From: Pseudomonas gozinkensis
GTDB taxonomy: Bacteria; Pseudomonadota; Gammaproteobacteria; Pseudomonadales; Pseudomonadaceae
Assembly: GCF_014863585.1 (NCBI RefSeq)
Contig: NZ_CP062253.1
Location: 620,001-684,000, forward strand
Reading direction: 5' to 3'
DNA length: 64,000 bases
In this document: positions 56,996 to 64,000 of the stretch, in pieces
How the letters are laid out: each line of letters begins with the position of its first letter
Numbering within the stretch: the first letter of the stretch is position 1
Made by a program: the position numbers and the translations under genes
Notes under the pieces: generated by a model
Seen by the model: the letters and a program-made list of their open reading frames with translations, nothing else
Databases searched by the model: none
What the model was told of the DNA's origin: nothing

Positions 56996-57005
56996 AGACA
57001 TAACA

Positions 57006-57833
57006 TCAAGGCGCAAACGGCATCACGCGTTTGTGATGAGTCTTTTTGTAGGTGTTGACGATGATGTCGAACGCTTCCTGACGCACGGGCTCTCCGTGCA
57101 GGAACGCGTCGATCTCGGCGTAGGTCACGCCGTGGGACGCCTCGTCCGGCTTGCCCGGCGACAGGTCTTCCAGATCCGCCGTCGGCACTTTTTCCACCAG
57201 CGATTCCGGTGCGCCAAAGCTGCGGGCGATGGCCCGGACCTGGTTTTTCACCAGACCGCTGAGCGGGGCCAGGTCGCAGGCGCCGTCACCGAACTTGGTG
57301 AAGAAACCCATCACTGCTTCCGCCGCGTGGTCGGTGCCGATCACCAGGCCGTGAGCCGCGCCGGCGATGGTGTACTGGGCGACCATGCGCATCCGGGCCT
57401 TGGTGTTGCCGAGCACGAAATCCACCGACACCGCATGCTTGCCTTCGAAGGCTGCGACTTCGCTGGCCAGGGATTTGACCGCCGGGCCGATGTTGACGGT
57501 GTGGCGCTCGTCCGGGGCGATGAAGTCCACCGAAGCCTGGGCGTCGTGTTCATCGAACTGCACGTCGTACGGCAGGCGCACGGCGATGAACTTGTAGGCC
57601 TCGTCACCGGTGCGCTCGCGCAGCTCACGCATGGCGCGCTGGGCCAAAAGGCCTGCGGTCAGCGAATCGACACCGCCGCTGATGCCCAGCACCAGGGTCT
57701 TGAGTCCGGAACTGGTCAGGCAATTCTGGATGAAGGTGATGCGTCGGGCGACTTCCGCTTCGAGGGCCTGGTAATCGGCGAACGGCGGCTGAACGTTGAG
57801 TTGTTCAGCAATCTCACGCTGTACGGCTTGCAT
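57006..57833 (-). CDS. nadE: NH3-dependent NAD+ synthetase
   Basis: 275 residues, with the N-type ATP pyrophosphatase P-loop [17 protein letters not shown] (about 49-65). The short length, without a glutaminase domain, shows the ammonia-dependent type. It amidates nicotinate adenine dinucleotide to NAD+. [26 protein letters not shown] is a further family signature. pncB lies four bases upstream on the same strand, giving a two-gene NAD salvage operon. Confidence 0.96.
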   Translation of the reverse strand: MQAVQREIAEQLNVQPPFADYQALEAEVARRITFIQNCLTSSGLKTLVLGISGGVDSLTAGLLAQRAMRELRERTGDEAYKFIAVRLPYDVQFDEHDAQASVDFIAPDERHTVNIGPAVKSLASEVAAFEGKHAVSVDFVLGNTKARMRMVAQYTIAGAAHGLVIGTDHAAEAVMGFFTKFGDGACDLAPLSGLVKNQVRAIARSFGAPESLVEKVPTADLEDLSPGKPDEASHGVTYAEIDAFLHGEPVRQEAFDIIVNTYKKTHHKRVMPFAP

Positions 57834-57837
57834 GAAT

Positions 57838-59061
57838 TCACTCCTTGCTGGAAAGGCTGGAAACGGCAGGAACCTGGAAAACGTGTCGCAAATAGGCGAC
57901 GAAATTCGGGTCTTTGCAGTGGGTCTTGCCCGGCTCGTCGGAGATCTTCGCCACCGGTTGGCCGTTGCAGGCGGTCATTTTAAGCACGATGCTCATCGGT
58001 TCGACACCCGGAATATCGCAGGTCAGGTTGGTGCCGATGCCGAAGCTGACATTGATCCGGCCGCGCAGCGCCCGGAAGATCTCCAGCGACTTGGGCAGCG
58101 TCAGGCTGTCGGAGAACACCAGGGTCTTGCTCATCGGGTCGATGCCGAGCTTGTGATAGTGGGCGATGCATTTTTCGCCCCACTGCACCGGATCCCCGGA
58201 GTCATGCCGCAAACCGTCGAACAGCTTGGCGAAGAACAGATCGAAATCGCCGAGGAACGCGTCGGTGGTGATGCAGTCGGTCAGGGCGATACCCAGCAGG
58301 CCGCGATACTCGCGGACCCAGCAATCGAGGGCGGCGATCTGGCTGTCTATCAGCCGTGGGCCGAGTTGCTGGTGGGCCATGATCCATTCGTGGGCCATGG
58401 TGCCCAGCGGTTTCATGTCCAGTTCGCGGGACAGGTGCACGTTGCTGGTGCCGACGAAACGCCCGGGGAAGTCGTGCTTGAGCACGTTCACCACTTCTTC
58501 CTGCACGCGGTAGGAAAACCGGCGACGGGTGCCGAAATCGGCGACCTGCAACTGCGACAACTCTTCGGCCGAGGCATTGGCGGTCAGCCAGTCGAACTTG
58601 CGGTACAGCTGCTCGCGCGCCTGTTCCAGCACCGTTTCACGGTAGCGATAACGGTTGCGCACTTCGCTGACTATCGCCAGCAGCGGCACTTCAAACAGAA
58701 TCACATGCAGCCACGGCCCGCGCAGGCGGATGAACAGCTCGCCGTTCTCGATGCCGGTGTGCAGATAGCGCAGGTTGAAACGGAACAGACCGAGGAAGCG
58801 CAGGAAATCCGGCTTGAGGAACGAGATGCGCTCGAGAAAACTCAACTGATCGGCGCTCAGGCTCAACTCGGCCAGACGCTCGACCTGAAAGCGGATCTCC
58901 GCCAGGTAAGGGCGCAGATCTTCACTGTTACGGCAACGAAACTCCCATTCGACTTCGACGTTGGGGTAGTTGTGCAGCACCGCCTGCATCATCGTCAGTT
59001 TGTAGAAGTCGGTGTCGAGCAGGTTCTGCACGATGCGATCGGCAAACACACTCTCGCTCAT
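57838..59061 (-). CDS. pncB: Nicotinate phosphoribosyltransferase
   Basis: 407 residues from the ATG at 59061 ([26 protein letters not shown]); an upstream in-frame start at 59106 is less likely. It forms nicotinate mononucleotide from nicotinate and PRPP with ATP hydrolysis, the entry step of NAD salvage whose last step is NadE next door. [34 protein letters not shown] holds the phosphoribosyl-binding region. The 107 bases upstream to the next gene are its promoter region; nothing clear was assigned. Confidence 0.95.
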   Translation of the reverse strand: MSESVFADRIVQNLLDTDFYKLTMMQAVLHNYPNVEVEWEFRCRNSEDLRPYLAEIRFQVERLAELSLSADQLSFLERISFLKPDFLRFLGLFRFNLRYLHTGIENGELFIRLRGPWLHVILFEVPLLAIVSEVRNRYRYRETVLEQAREQLYRKFDWLTANASAEELSQLQVADFGTRRRFSYRVQEEVVNVLKHDFPGRFVGTSNVHLSRELDMKPLGTMAHEWIMAHQQLGPRLIDSQIAALDCWVREYRGLLGIALTDCITTDAFLGDFDLFFAKLFDGLRHDSGDPVQWGEKCIAHYHKLGIDPMSKTLVFSDSLTLPKSLEIFRALRGRINVSFGIGTNLTCDIPGVEPMSIVLKMTACNGQPVAKISDEPGKTHCKDPNFVAYLRHVFQVPAVSSLSSKE

Positions 59062-59168
59062 AACGGGGTCTCCAGACGGGCCGCGCGTTGGCGCGGTATC
59101 AATCAATGGCGCTAGTGGCGCATATCCGGGGTGGGGATTGCCAGTGATTTTTATCCCGGCACCGGCTC

Positions 59169-60074
59169 TCAGACCGCATCAGGACTGTCGATCTGCTCCA
59201 GCATCCACTTCACGAAATCCCGCACCTTGGGCACTTCTGCCGCGTGTTCCGGGTAGGCCAGGTAATAGGCGTCGGTGCTGGGCATTGCATGCTGCCAGGG
59301 AATGACCAGTTTGCCGTCGGCCAATTCCTCTTCCACCAGAAACCTTGGTAATAGCGCGACGCCGCAGCCGACCTGCGCGGCGCGGATGCACATATAAAAG
59401 GTTTCGAAACGCGGGCCGTGGTAGCTGTGTTCGGTCTGATAACCCTGACTGTCGAACCAGTCGTGCCACGCTTGCGGGCGCGAAGCATTCTGCAGCAGGA
59501 CCAGATCGGTGAGTTGCGTTGGATCAGTCAACGGCGTGTCCGGCAGGCTGCTCGGCGCGCAGACCGGCACCAGTTCTTCGCCGAACAGCTTCAGGCATTC
59601 GGTGCCGGGGCGTGAACCCTGGCCGAAATAGAACGCCAGGTCGCTGCGCCCTTGCAGCAGGTCATCGGCCTCCTGCTCGTTGCACAGGTCCAGATGAATC
59701 GACGGATGGCGCAGGCGCCAGCCCTTGAGGCGCGGCACCAGCCAGCGGGCGCCGAAGGTCGAGGGTGTGGAGACGCGCAGGACTTCGGTCTCGCCGCCGT
59801 AGGAACGCAGGTAATGGGTCGACATCTCGACCTGGGTCAGGATTTTTCTGACTTCCACCAGGTACAGATCGCCGGCCGGGGTCATCTGCAAACGGCGGCG
59901 TACCCGGCGGAACAACAAGTGCTGTAACAATTCTTCGAGCTGCGCCACCTGCTTGCTGACGGCGCTCTGGGTCAGGTTCAGTTCCTCGGCGGCCCGGGTG
60001 AAACTCAGGTGCCGGGTCACGGCCTCGAAGCACTGCAGCGCGGTGATCGACGGCAAGTGGCGTTTGTTCAGCAT
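59169..60074 (-). CDS. LysR-type regulator, GcvA-like, next to amaB
   Basis: 301 residues from the ATG at 60074. The N-terminal winged helix-turn-helix is [40 protein letters not shown] in context (about 8-47), and the rest is a two-lobed ligand-binding domain. The overall sequence is GcvA-like. It is divergent from amaB across 161 bases, the classical arrangement for a LysR regulator of the adjoining genes; P. putida has a LysR gene at the same place. It probably responds to a lysine-pathway intermediate, but the ligand is not readable from the sequence. Confidence 0.88.
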   Translation of the reverse strand: MLNKRHLPSITALQCFEAVTRHLSFTRAAEELNLTQSAVSKQVAQLEELLQHLLFRRVRRRLQMTPAGDLYLVEVRKILTQVEMSTHYLRSYGGETEVLRVSTPSTFGARWLVPRLKGWRLRHPSIHLDLCNEQEADDLLQGRSDLAFYFGQGSRPGTECLKLFGEELVPVCAPSSLPDTPLTDPTQLTDLVLLQNASRPQAWHDWFDSQGYQTEHSYHGPRFETFYMCIRAAQVGCGVALLPRFLVEEELADGKLVIPWQHAMPSTDAYYLAYPEHAAEVPKVRDFVKWMLEQIDSPDAV

Positions 60075-60235
60075 GGGCGATCCTTTTCTTGTCTTTCTGC
60101 GCAGCATGAATAAACGGAATGATATCTCGCGTAAAGGTCGTTTGTTGCACAGCCTTCCTGACGCTACAACTAAAGGTCTGCCCGGTCGTGAAATCGCGCC
60201 CGCACACATTCAGTTTTTTGCTTGAGGAGTGACCC

Positions 60236-61726
60236 ATGGTTGCCGCATTGCTTGATCGTCTAGGTGTGAACCCGGCCCTGTACCAGAACGGCAAAGTGCC
60301 GGTGCATTCGCCCATCGACGGCAGCCGCATCGGCGCCGTGAACTGGGAAGGCCCGGCCGAAGTCGAGCAGCACATCAGTCGCGCAGATCATGCGTTCGAA
60401 CAGTGGCGCAAGGTGCCGGCCCCGCGTCGCGGCGAGCTGGTGCGTCAGTTCGGCGAAGTGCTGCGTGAATACAAGGCCGACCTCGGCGAGCTGGTGTCCT
60501 GGGAAGCGGGCAAGATCACCCAGGAAGGCCTTGGTGAAGTGCAGGAGATGATCGACATCTGCGATTTCGCCGTCGGTCTGTCCCGTCAGTTGTACGGTTT
60601 GACCATCGCTTCCGAGCGCCCGGGCCACCACATGCGTGAAACCTGGCATCCGCTGGGCGTGGTCGGCGTGATCAGTGCGTTCAACTTCCCGGTCGCGGTG
60701 TGGGCGTGGAACACCACGCTGGCGCTGGTCTGCGGTAACCCGGTGGTGTGGAAGCCGTCGGAGAAAACCCCGCTGACCGCACTGGCCTGTCAGGCGCTGT
60801 TCGAGCGCGTACTGAAGAATTTCAGCGATGCCCCGGCGCACCTGAGCCAGGTGATCATCGGCGGCCGCGATGCCGGCGAAGCGCTGGTCGATGACCCGCG
60901 TGTCGCACTGATCAGCGCCACCGGCAGCACCCGCATGGGCCGCGAAGTGGCGCCGAAAGTCGCCGCACGCTTCGCTCGCAGCATTCTCGAACTGGGCGGC
61001 AACAACGCGATGATCCTCGGCCCGAGCGCCGATCTGGACATGGCCGTGCGCGCCATTCTGTTCAGCGCAGTAGGCACTGCCGGCCAGCGTTGCACCACGT
61101 TGCGTCGCCTGATCGCACACGAATCGGTGAAAGAAGAAATCGTCACCCGCCTCAAAGCTGCGTACGCCAAGGTTCGTATCGGTCACCCGCTGGAAGGCAA
61201 CCTGATCGGCCCGCTGATCGACAAGCACAGCTTCGAAAACATGCAGGACGCGCTGGAGCAGGCGCTGAGCGAGGGCGGCCGGGTGTTCGGCGGCAAGCGC
61301 CAACTGGAAGATCAATTCCCGAATGCCTACTACGTGGCGCCGGCCATCGTTGAAATGCCGGAGCAGAGCGACGTGGTGTGCAGCGAGACCTTCGCACCGA
61401 TCCTCTACGTGGTCGGTTACAGCGATTTCGAAGAGGCACTGCGCCTGAACAACGCCGTGCCGCAAGGTCTGTCGTCGTGCATCTTCACCACCGATGTGCG
61501 CGAGGCCGAGAAATTCATGTCGGCAGTCGGCAGTGACTGCGGCATCGCCAACGTCAACATCGGCCCGAGCGGCGCGGAAATCGGCGGCGCGTTTGGCGGT
61601 GAAAAAGAAACCGGTGGTGGTCGTGAGTCCGGTTCGGATGCGTGGCGCGCGTACATGCGCCGCCAGACCAACACTGTGAACTACTCGCTGGAGTTGCCGC
61701 TGGCTCAGGGCATTACTTTCGATTGA
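60236..61726 (+). CDS. amaB: L-aminoadipate-semialdehyde (piperideine-6-carboxylate) dehydrogenase
   Basis: 496 residues with TTGAGGAG before the ATG. It is an aldehyde dehydrogenase of the antiquitin (ALDH7) subfamily: FNFPVAVWAWN, the catalytic cysteine in GTAGQRCTTLRRL, the glutamate in ILELGGNNA, and the subfamily hallmark IGGAFGGEKETGGGRESGSDAW. It oxidises 2-aminoadipate-6-semialdehyde to 2-aminoadipate. The regulator-amaB-amaA order is that of P. putida lysine/pipecolate catabolism. Confidence 0.92.
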   Translation: MVAALLDRLGVNPALYQNGKVPVHSPIDGSRIGAVNWEGPAEVEQHISRADHAFEQWRKVPAPRRGELVRQFGEVLREYKADLGELVSWEAGKITQEGLGEVQEMIDICDFAVGLSRQLYGLTIASERPGHHMRETWHPLGVVGVISAFNFPVAVWAWNTTLALVCGNPVVWKPSEKTPLTALACQALFERVLKNFSDAPAHLSQVIIGGRDAGEALVDDPRVALISATGSTRMGREVAPKVAARFARSILELGGNNAMILGPSADLDMAVRAILFSAVGTAGQRCTTLRRLIAHESVKEEIVTRLKAAYAKVRIGHPLEGNLIGPLIDKHSFENMQDALEQALSEGGRVFGGKRQLEDQFPNAYYVAPAIVEMPEQSDVVCSETFAPILYVVGYSDFEEALRLNNAVPQGLSSCIFTTDVREAEKFMSAVGSDCGIANVNIGPSGAEIGGAFGGEKETGGGRESGSDAWRAYMRRQTNTVNYSLELPLAQGITFD

Positions 61727-61751
61727 CAGAATAATCGATGCGACGAAGAAA

Positions 61752-61844
61752 CCTGTGGGAGCGGGCTTGCCCGCGATGGCAGTCTGTCAGCCAACTAATC
61801 TCTGACTGGACTGACGCAATCGCGGGCAAGCCCGCTCCCACAGG
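61752..61844. repeat. REPIN 4 inside the amaB-amaA interval
   Basis: CCTGTGGGAGCGGGCTTGCC with CGCGAT, and the inverted ATCGCGGGCAAGCCCGCTCC with CACAGG, about 40 bases apart. The stem (GCGGGCTTGCCCGC) is a third REP variant. It fills most of the 158-base gap between amaB and amaA, two genes that would otherwise be in one operon. Confidence 0.9.
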
Positions 61845-61884
61845 ATCAGCAATGTGTTTGGCAGGTTTCTGTTGGAGTCTGGCA

Positions 61885-63168
61885 ATGCCGTTACGCGAAG
61901 AATGTCTGTGGGAAAAACTCACGCCGCAACGACCGGATAACACCGCGCTCAGGGGCGAGGTCAAAGTCGATGTCTGCGTGATCGGCGCCGGGTTTACCGG
62001 GTTGTCGGCGGCGCTGCATCTGTTGGAAAAGGGCAAAAGCGTCTGCGTGCTCGAAGCCCATCGCGCCGGGCATGGCGGGTCCGGACGCAACGTCGGGCTG
62101 GTCAACGCCGGGATGTGGATTGCGCCGGACGAGATCGAGGCCGGTTTCGGCGAGGCGGTCGGCAGTCAGCTCAACCGCATGCTCGGTGCGGCGCCGGCGC
62201 TGGTGTTCAGCCTTGTGGATAAATACAACATCGATTGCCAGTTGCGCCGCGAAGGCACCCTGCACATGGCGCACAACGCCAAGGGCGAGGCGGATCTGCG
62301 CAGTCGTGAAGAACAGTGGAAACGCCGGGGTGCGCCGGTCGAACTGCTGACCGGCAAGGCCTGTGAACAGGCGACCGGTACACAGAAGATTGCCGCCGCG
62401 CTGCTTGACCGGCGTGCCGGAACGCTCAATCCGATGGCTTATGTCACCGGGCTGGCCAACGCTGTCATTAAGCTTGGCGGAAAGATGTTCGATCATTCCC
62501 CGGTCGCGCGTCTTGAGCGTCAGGGCCAGCAATGGTCGGTGCAGACCGTGCAGGGTTCGGTGCTCGCCGAACAAGTGGTGATCGCCTCCAACGCCTACAC
62601 CGAAGGCGACTGGACCGAACTCAAGCGCAATTTCTTCCCCGGTTATTACTATCAGGTCGCTTCGGTGCCGCTCACCGAAGACGCTGCCCATGAAATCCTC
62701 CCGGGCGGGCAGGGCTCGTGGGATACCCGTCAGGTGCTGAGCAGCATTCGCCGCGACAAGGACGGTCGTCTGTTGCTGGGCAGCCTCGGCAACGGCAATC
62801 AGAAACCGACCTGGTTCCTCAAGGCCTGGGCCGACCGGGTGCAGCAGCATTACTTCCCCAACCTCAAACCCGTGGAGTGGGAATGCACCTGGACCGGGCG
62901 CATTGCTTTCACTCCCGATCATCTGATGCGCCTGTTCGAACCAGCGCCGGGACTGGTGGCCGTCACCGGTTACAACGGTCGTGGCGTGACCACCGGCACC
63001 GTGGTCGGCAAGGCCTTCGCCGATTACCTGTGTAACGGAAATCCTCAGGCGTTGCCGATTCCCTTTGCACCGATGCAGCCTCTGGCGGGTGTGGGTTTGC
63101 GCAGTTGTCTATACGAGGCCGGGTTCTCGCTGTATCACGCGGGCCAGTGCCTGCGCATTGTCATTTGA
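61885..63168 (+). CDS. amaA: L-pipecolate oxidase
   Basis: 427 residues from the ATG at 61885 (MPLREECLWEKLTPQRPDN) with TTGGAG before it; a longer frame from 61738 would translate the REPIN and is rejected. It is a DAO-type FAD oxidase with the dinucleotide-binding motif VDVCVIGAGFTGLSAALHLLEKG (about 28-50) and a C-terminal GYNGRGVTTGTVVGKAFADYL. The setting beside amaB points to L-pipecolate oxidation to piperideine-6-carboxylate, which AmaB then uses. Other amino-acid oxidases of this family have similar sequences. Confidence 0.85.
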   Translation: MPLREECLWEKLTPQRPDNTALRGEVKVDVCVIGAGFTGLSAALHLLEKGKSVCVLEAHRAGHGGSGRNVGLVNAGMWIAPDEIEAGFGEAVGSQLNRMLGAAPALVFSLVDKYNIDCQLRREGTLHMAHNAKGEADLRSREEQWKRRGAPVELLTGKACEQATGTQKIAAALLDRRAGTLNPMAYVTGLANAVIKLGGKMFDHSPVARLERQGQQWSVQTVQGSVLAEQVVIASNAYTEGDWTELKRNFFPGYYYQVASVPLTEDAAHEILPGGQGSWDTRQVLSSIRRDKDGRLLLGSLGNGNQKPTWFLKAWADRVQQHYFPNLKPVEWECTWTGRIAFTPDHLMRLFEPAPGLVAVTGYNGRGVTTGTVVGKAFADYLCNGNPQALPIPFAPMQPLAGVGLRSCLYEAGFSLYHAGQCLRIVI

Positions 63169-63214
63169 GTGTTGAAATATGTTGCGTGAAGCGGCGCTTT
63201 TCGGCGTAGCGACT

Positions 63215-63288
63215 AGCCTGTAATGGTGCGGGTTGTAGCAGTCCCGCACCAGCAGTGTGCAGTTCGGTGACGCGGGCTGTTACAGGCT
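63215..63288 (+). other. Nested inverted repeats in the 63.2-63.5 kb gap
   Basis: The arms AGCCTGTAA (63215-63223) and TTACAGGCT (63280-63288) enclose TGGTGCGGG (63224-63232) and CCCGCACCA (63243-63251). The two stems are directly stacked, with a 28-base bulge on the 3' side. No T run follows. It lies 46 bases after amaA and about 170 before the sigma-54 promoter, so it may be an mRNA-end structure or an upstream control element. The rest of this 364-base gap shows only the sigma-54 promoter and an imperfect GCAC-N8-GTGC pair at 63293-63308. Confidence 0.55.
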
Positions 63289-63459
63289 GGTTGCACGTCG
63301 TTTGGTGCCGCGGTTGCAATGATGGCGCGTGCGGGTTGCGCCTGAAAAAATAACTGGTTTCACCTTCCGCGGTTTAGACGGTTGCACGCCCAATGAAAAT
63401 GGGAACGAAACAGTCGAAATAACAAGAAAGCAGCGACTTTTTGAAGAATAAAAAACCGA

Positions 63460-63475
63460 TGGCACGGCCCTTGCT
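63460..63475 (+). promoter_or_regulatory. Sigma-54 (RpoN) promoter of the braC-like gene
   Basis: TGGCACGGCCCTTGCT is an exact match to the TGGCAC-N5-TTGCW consensus, with the -24 GG and -12 GC ten bases apart. It is 58 bases before the ATG at 63533. Expression is therefore expected to depend on RpoN and an enhancer-binding activator. Confidence 0.85.
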
Positions 63476-63532
63476 CTGAGCATTCAAGTGAAGTCGCAGT
63501 GCCAACTAAAAAAAACCTTGGAGCACCACCTC

Positions 63533-64000
63533 ATGTCCCAGACGTTTTACAAGAAAGGCTTTCTGGCCCTCGCAGTGGCTACTGCGCTGGGTGTTTCTGC
63601 GTTTGCACAAGCTGATGTGAAAATCGGTGTGGCGGGTCCGATGACGGGCGCCAACGCGGCATTTGGCGAACAGTACATGAAAGGGGCACAAGCGGCGGCC
63701 GACGCGGTCAACGCGGCGGGCGGCGTCAACGGGGAGAAGATCGTCCTGGTCAAGGGCGATGACGCCTGCGAGCCGAAACAGGCGGTGACGGTCGCCAAGG
63801 ACCTCACCAACCAGAAAGTCGCCGGTGTGGTCGGCCACTTCTGCTCGTCCTCCACCATTCCTGCGTCCGAGATCTACGACGAAGCCGGCATCATCGCGAT
63901 CACCCCGGGTTCCACCAACCCGCAAGTGACCGAGCGCGGCCTGAGCGCCATGTTCCGTATGTGCGGCCGTGACGACCAGCAAGGCATCGTGGCCGGCGAC
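63533..64000 (+). CDS. Branched-chain amino-acid ABC transporter binding protein, N-terminal part
   Basis: The first 156 codons are in the window; the gene runs off the right edge. TTGGAG stands before the ATG. A signal peptide (MSQTFYKKGFLALAVATALG then VSAFA) is followed by VKIGVAGPMTGANAAFGEQ and NGEKIVLVKGDDACEPKQA, and by VGHFCSSSTIPASEIYDEAG, the LivJ/BraC (Peripla_BP type I) signature. The protein captures branched-chain or related amino acids in the periplasm and passes them to the Liv/Bra permease. It may serve another amino acid, given the nearby lysine-pathway genes. Confidence 0.9.
   Translation, partial: MSQTFYKKGFLALAVATALGVSAFAQADVKIGVAGPMTGANAAFGEQYMKGAQAAADAVNAAGGVNGEKIVLVKGDDACEPKQAVTVAKDLTNQKVAGVVGHFCSSSTIPASEIYDEAGIIAITPGSTNPQVTERGLSAMFRMCGRDDQQGIVAGD

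Noticed and set aside
61738..61884. Longer amaA start that reads through the REPIN
   Set aside because: The extra residues are translated repeat sequence; the ATG at 61885 has a ribosome site and gives the usual N-terminus.

Overview
The window is chromosomal DNA from a fluorescent pseudomonad, most likely of the Pseudomonas fluorescens group. The evidence is the gene order (rhdA-HDOD-motAB-rsgA-orn, queG-nnr-tsaE-amiB-mutL-miaA-hfq-hflXKC-hisZ-purA, tRNA-Leu-rnr-rlmB-rpsF-rpsR-rplI-dnaB, azurin-nadE-pncB), the GC-rich codon use, and REP/REPIN palindromes of the Pseudomonas type. From memory this order matches the P. aeruginosa PA4956-PA4919 backbone read in reverse, interrupted by accessory blocks. 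No phage, insertion sequence, integrase or CRISPR array was seen.

Layout. 1-6.4 kb: rhodanese (cut by the window edge), an HDOD protein, the flagellar stator motAB behind a near-consensus FliA (sigma-28) promoter, rsgA, orn and a TRIC-type channel. 6.4-15.6 kb: an accessory island between orn and queG. It holds two full-length paralogues of an unrecognised family, between them a leucine-rich-repeat protein that looks like a NEL-type effector without its catalytic domain, then a 1570-residue RHS protein with no immunity gene next to it. 15.6-29.7 kb: a housekeeping run from queG through purA. 29.8-34.4 kb: a chemoreceptor and an iron-uptake pair (permease and binding protein, no ATPase) with a candidate Fur box. 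34.4-42.4 kb: two nearly identical tRNA-Leu(CAG) units, each with its own promoter and terminator, then rnr, rlmB, the rpsF ribosomal cluster and dnaB. 42.5-45.1 kb: an 857-residue effector-like protein whose residues 81-160 align without gaps with the LRR protein 35 kb away. 45.3-54.7 kb: a YgiQ radical-SAM protein, then a three-gene operon (transglutaminase-DUF2126, circularly permuted ATP-grasp with Alpha-E, transglutaminase) behind a sigma-54-type promoter. 54.8-59.1 kb: small genes, a LOG-family protein, azurin, a single-domain Ig-like protein, nadE and pncB. 59.2-63.2 kb: a LysR regulator divergent from amaB and amaA (lysine/pipecolate catabolism). 63.5-64 kb: the start of an amino-acid ABC binding protein behind a consensus sigma-54 promoter.

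The least explained material is the RHS/LRR island, its sequence link to the 857-residue protein, and the transglutaminase/ATP-grasp operon, which belongs to a family proposed in the literature to be a peptide-tagging system of unknown substrate. Four REPINs of differing type sit in intergenic spaces, one of them inside the amaB-amaA operon.
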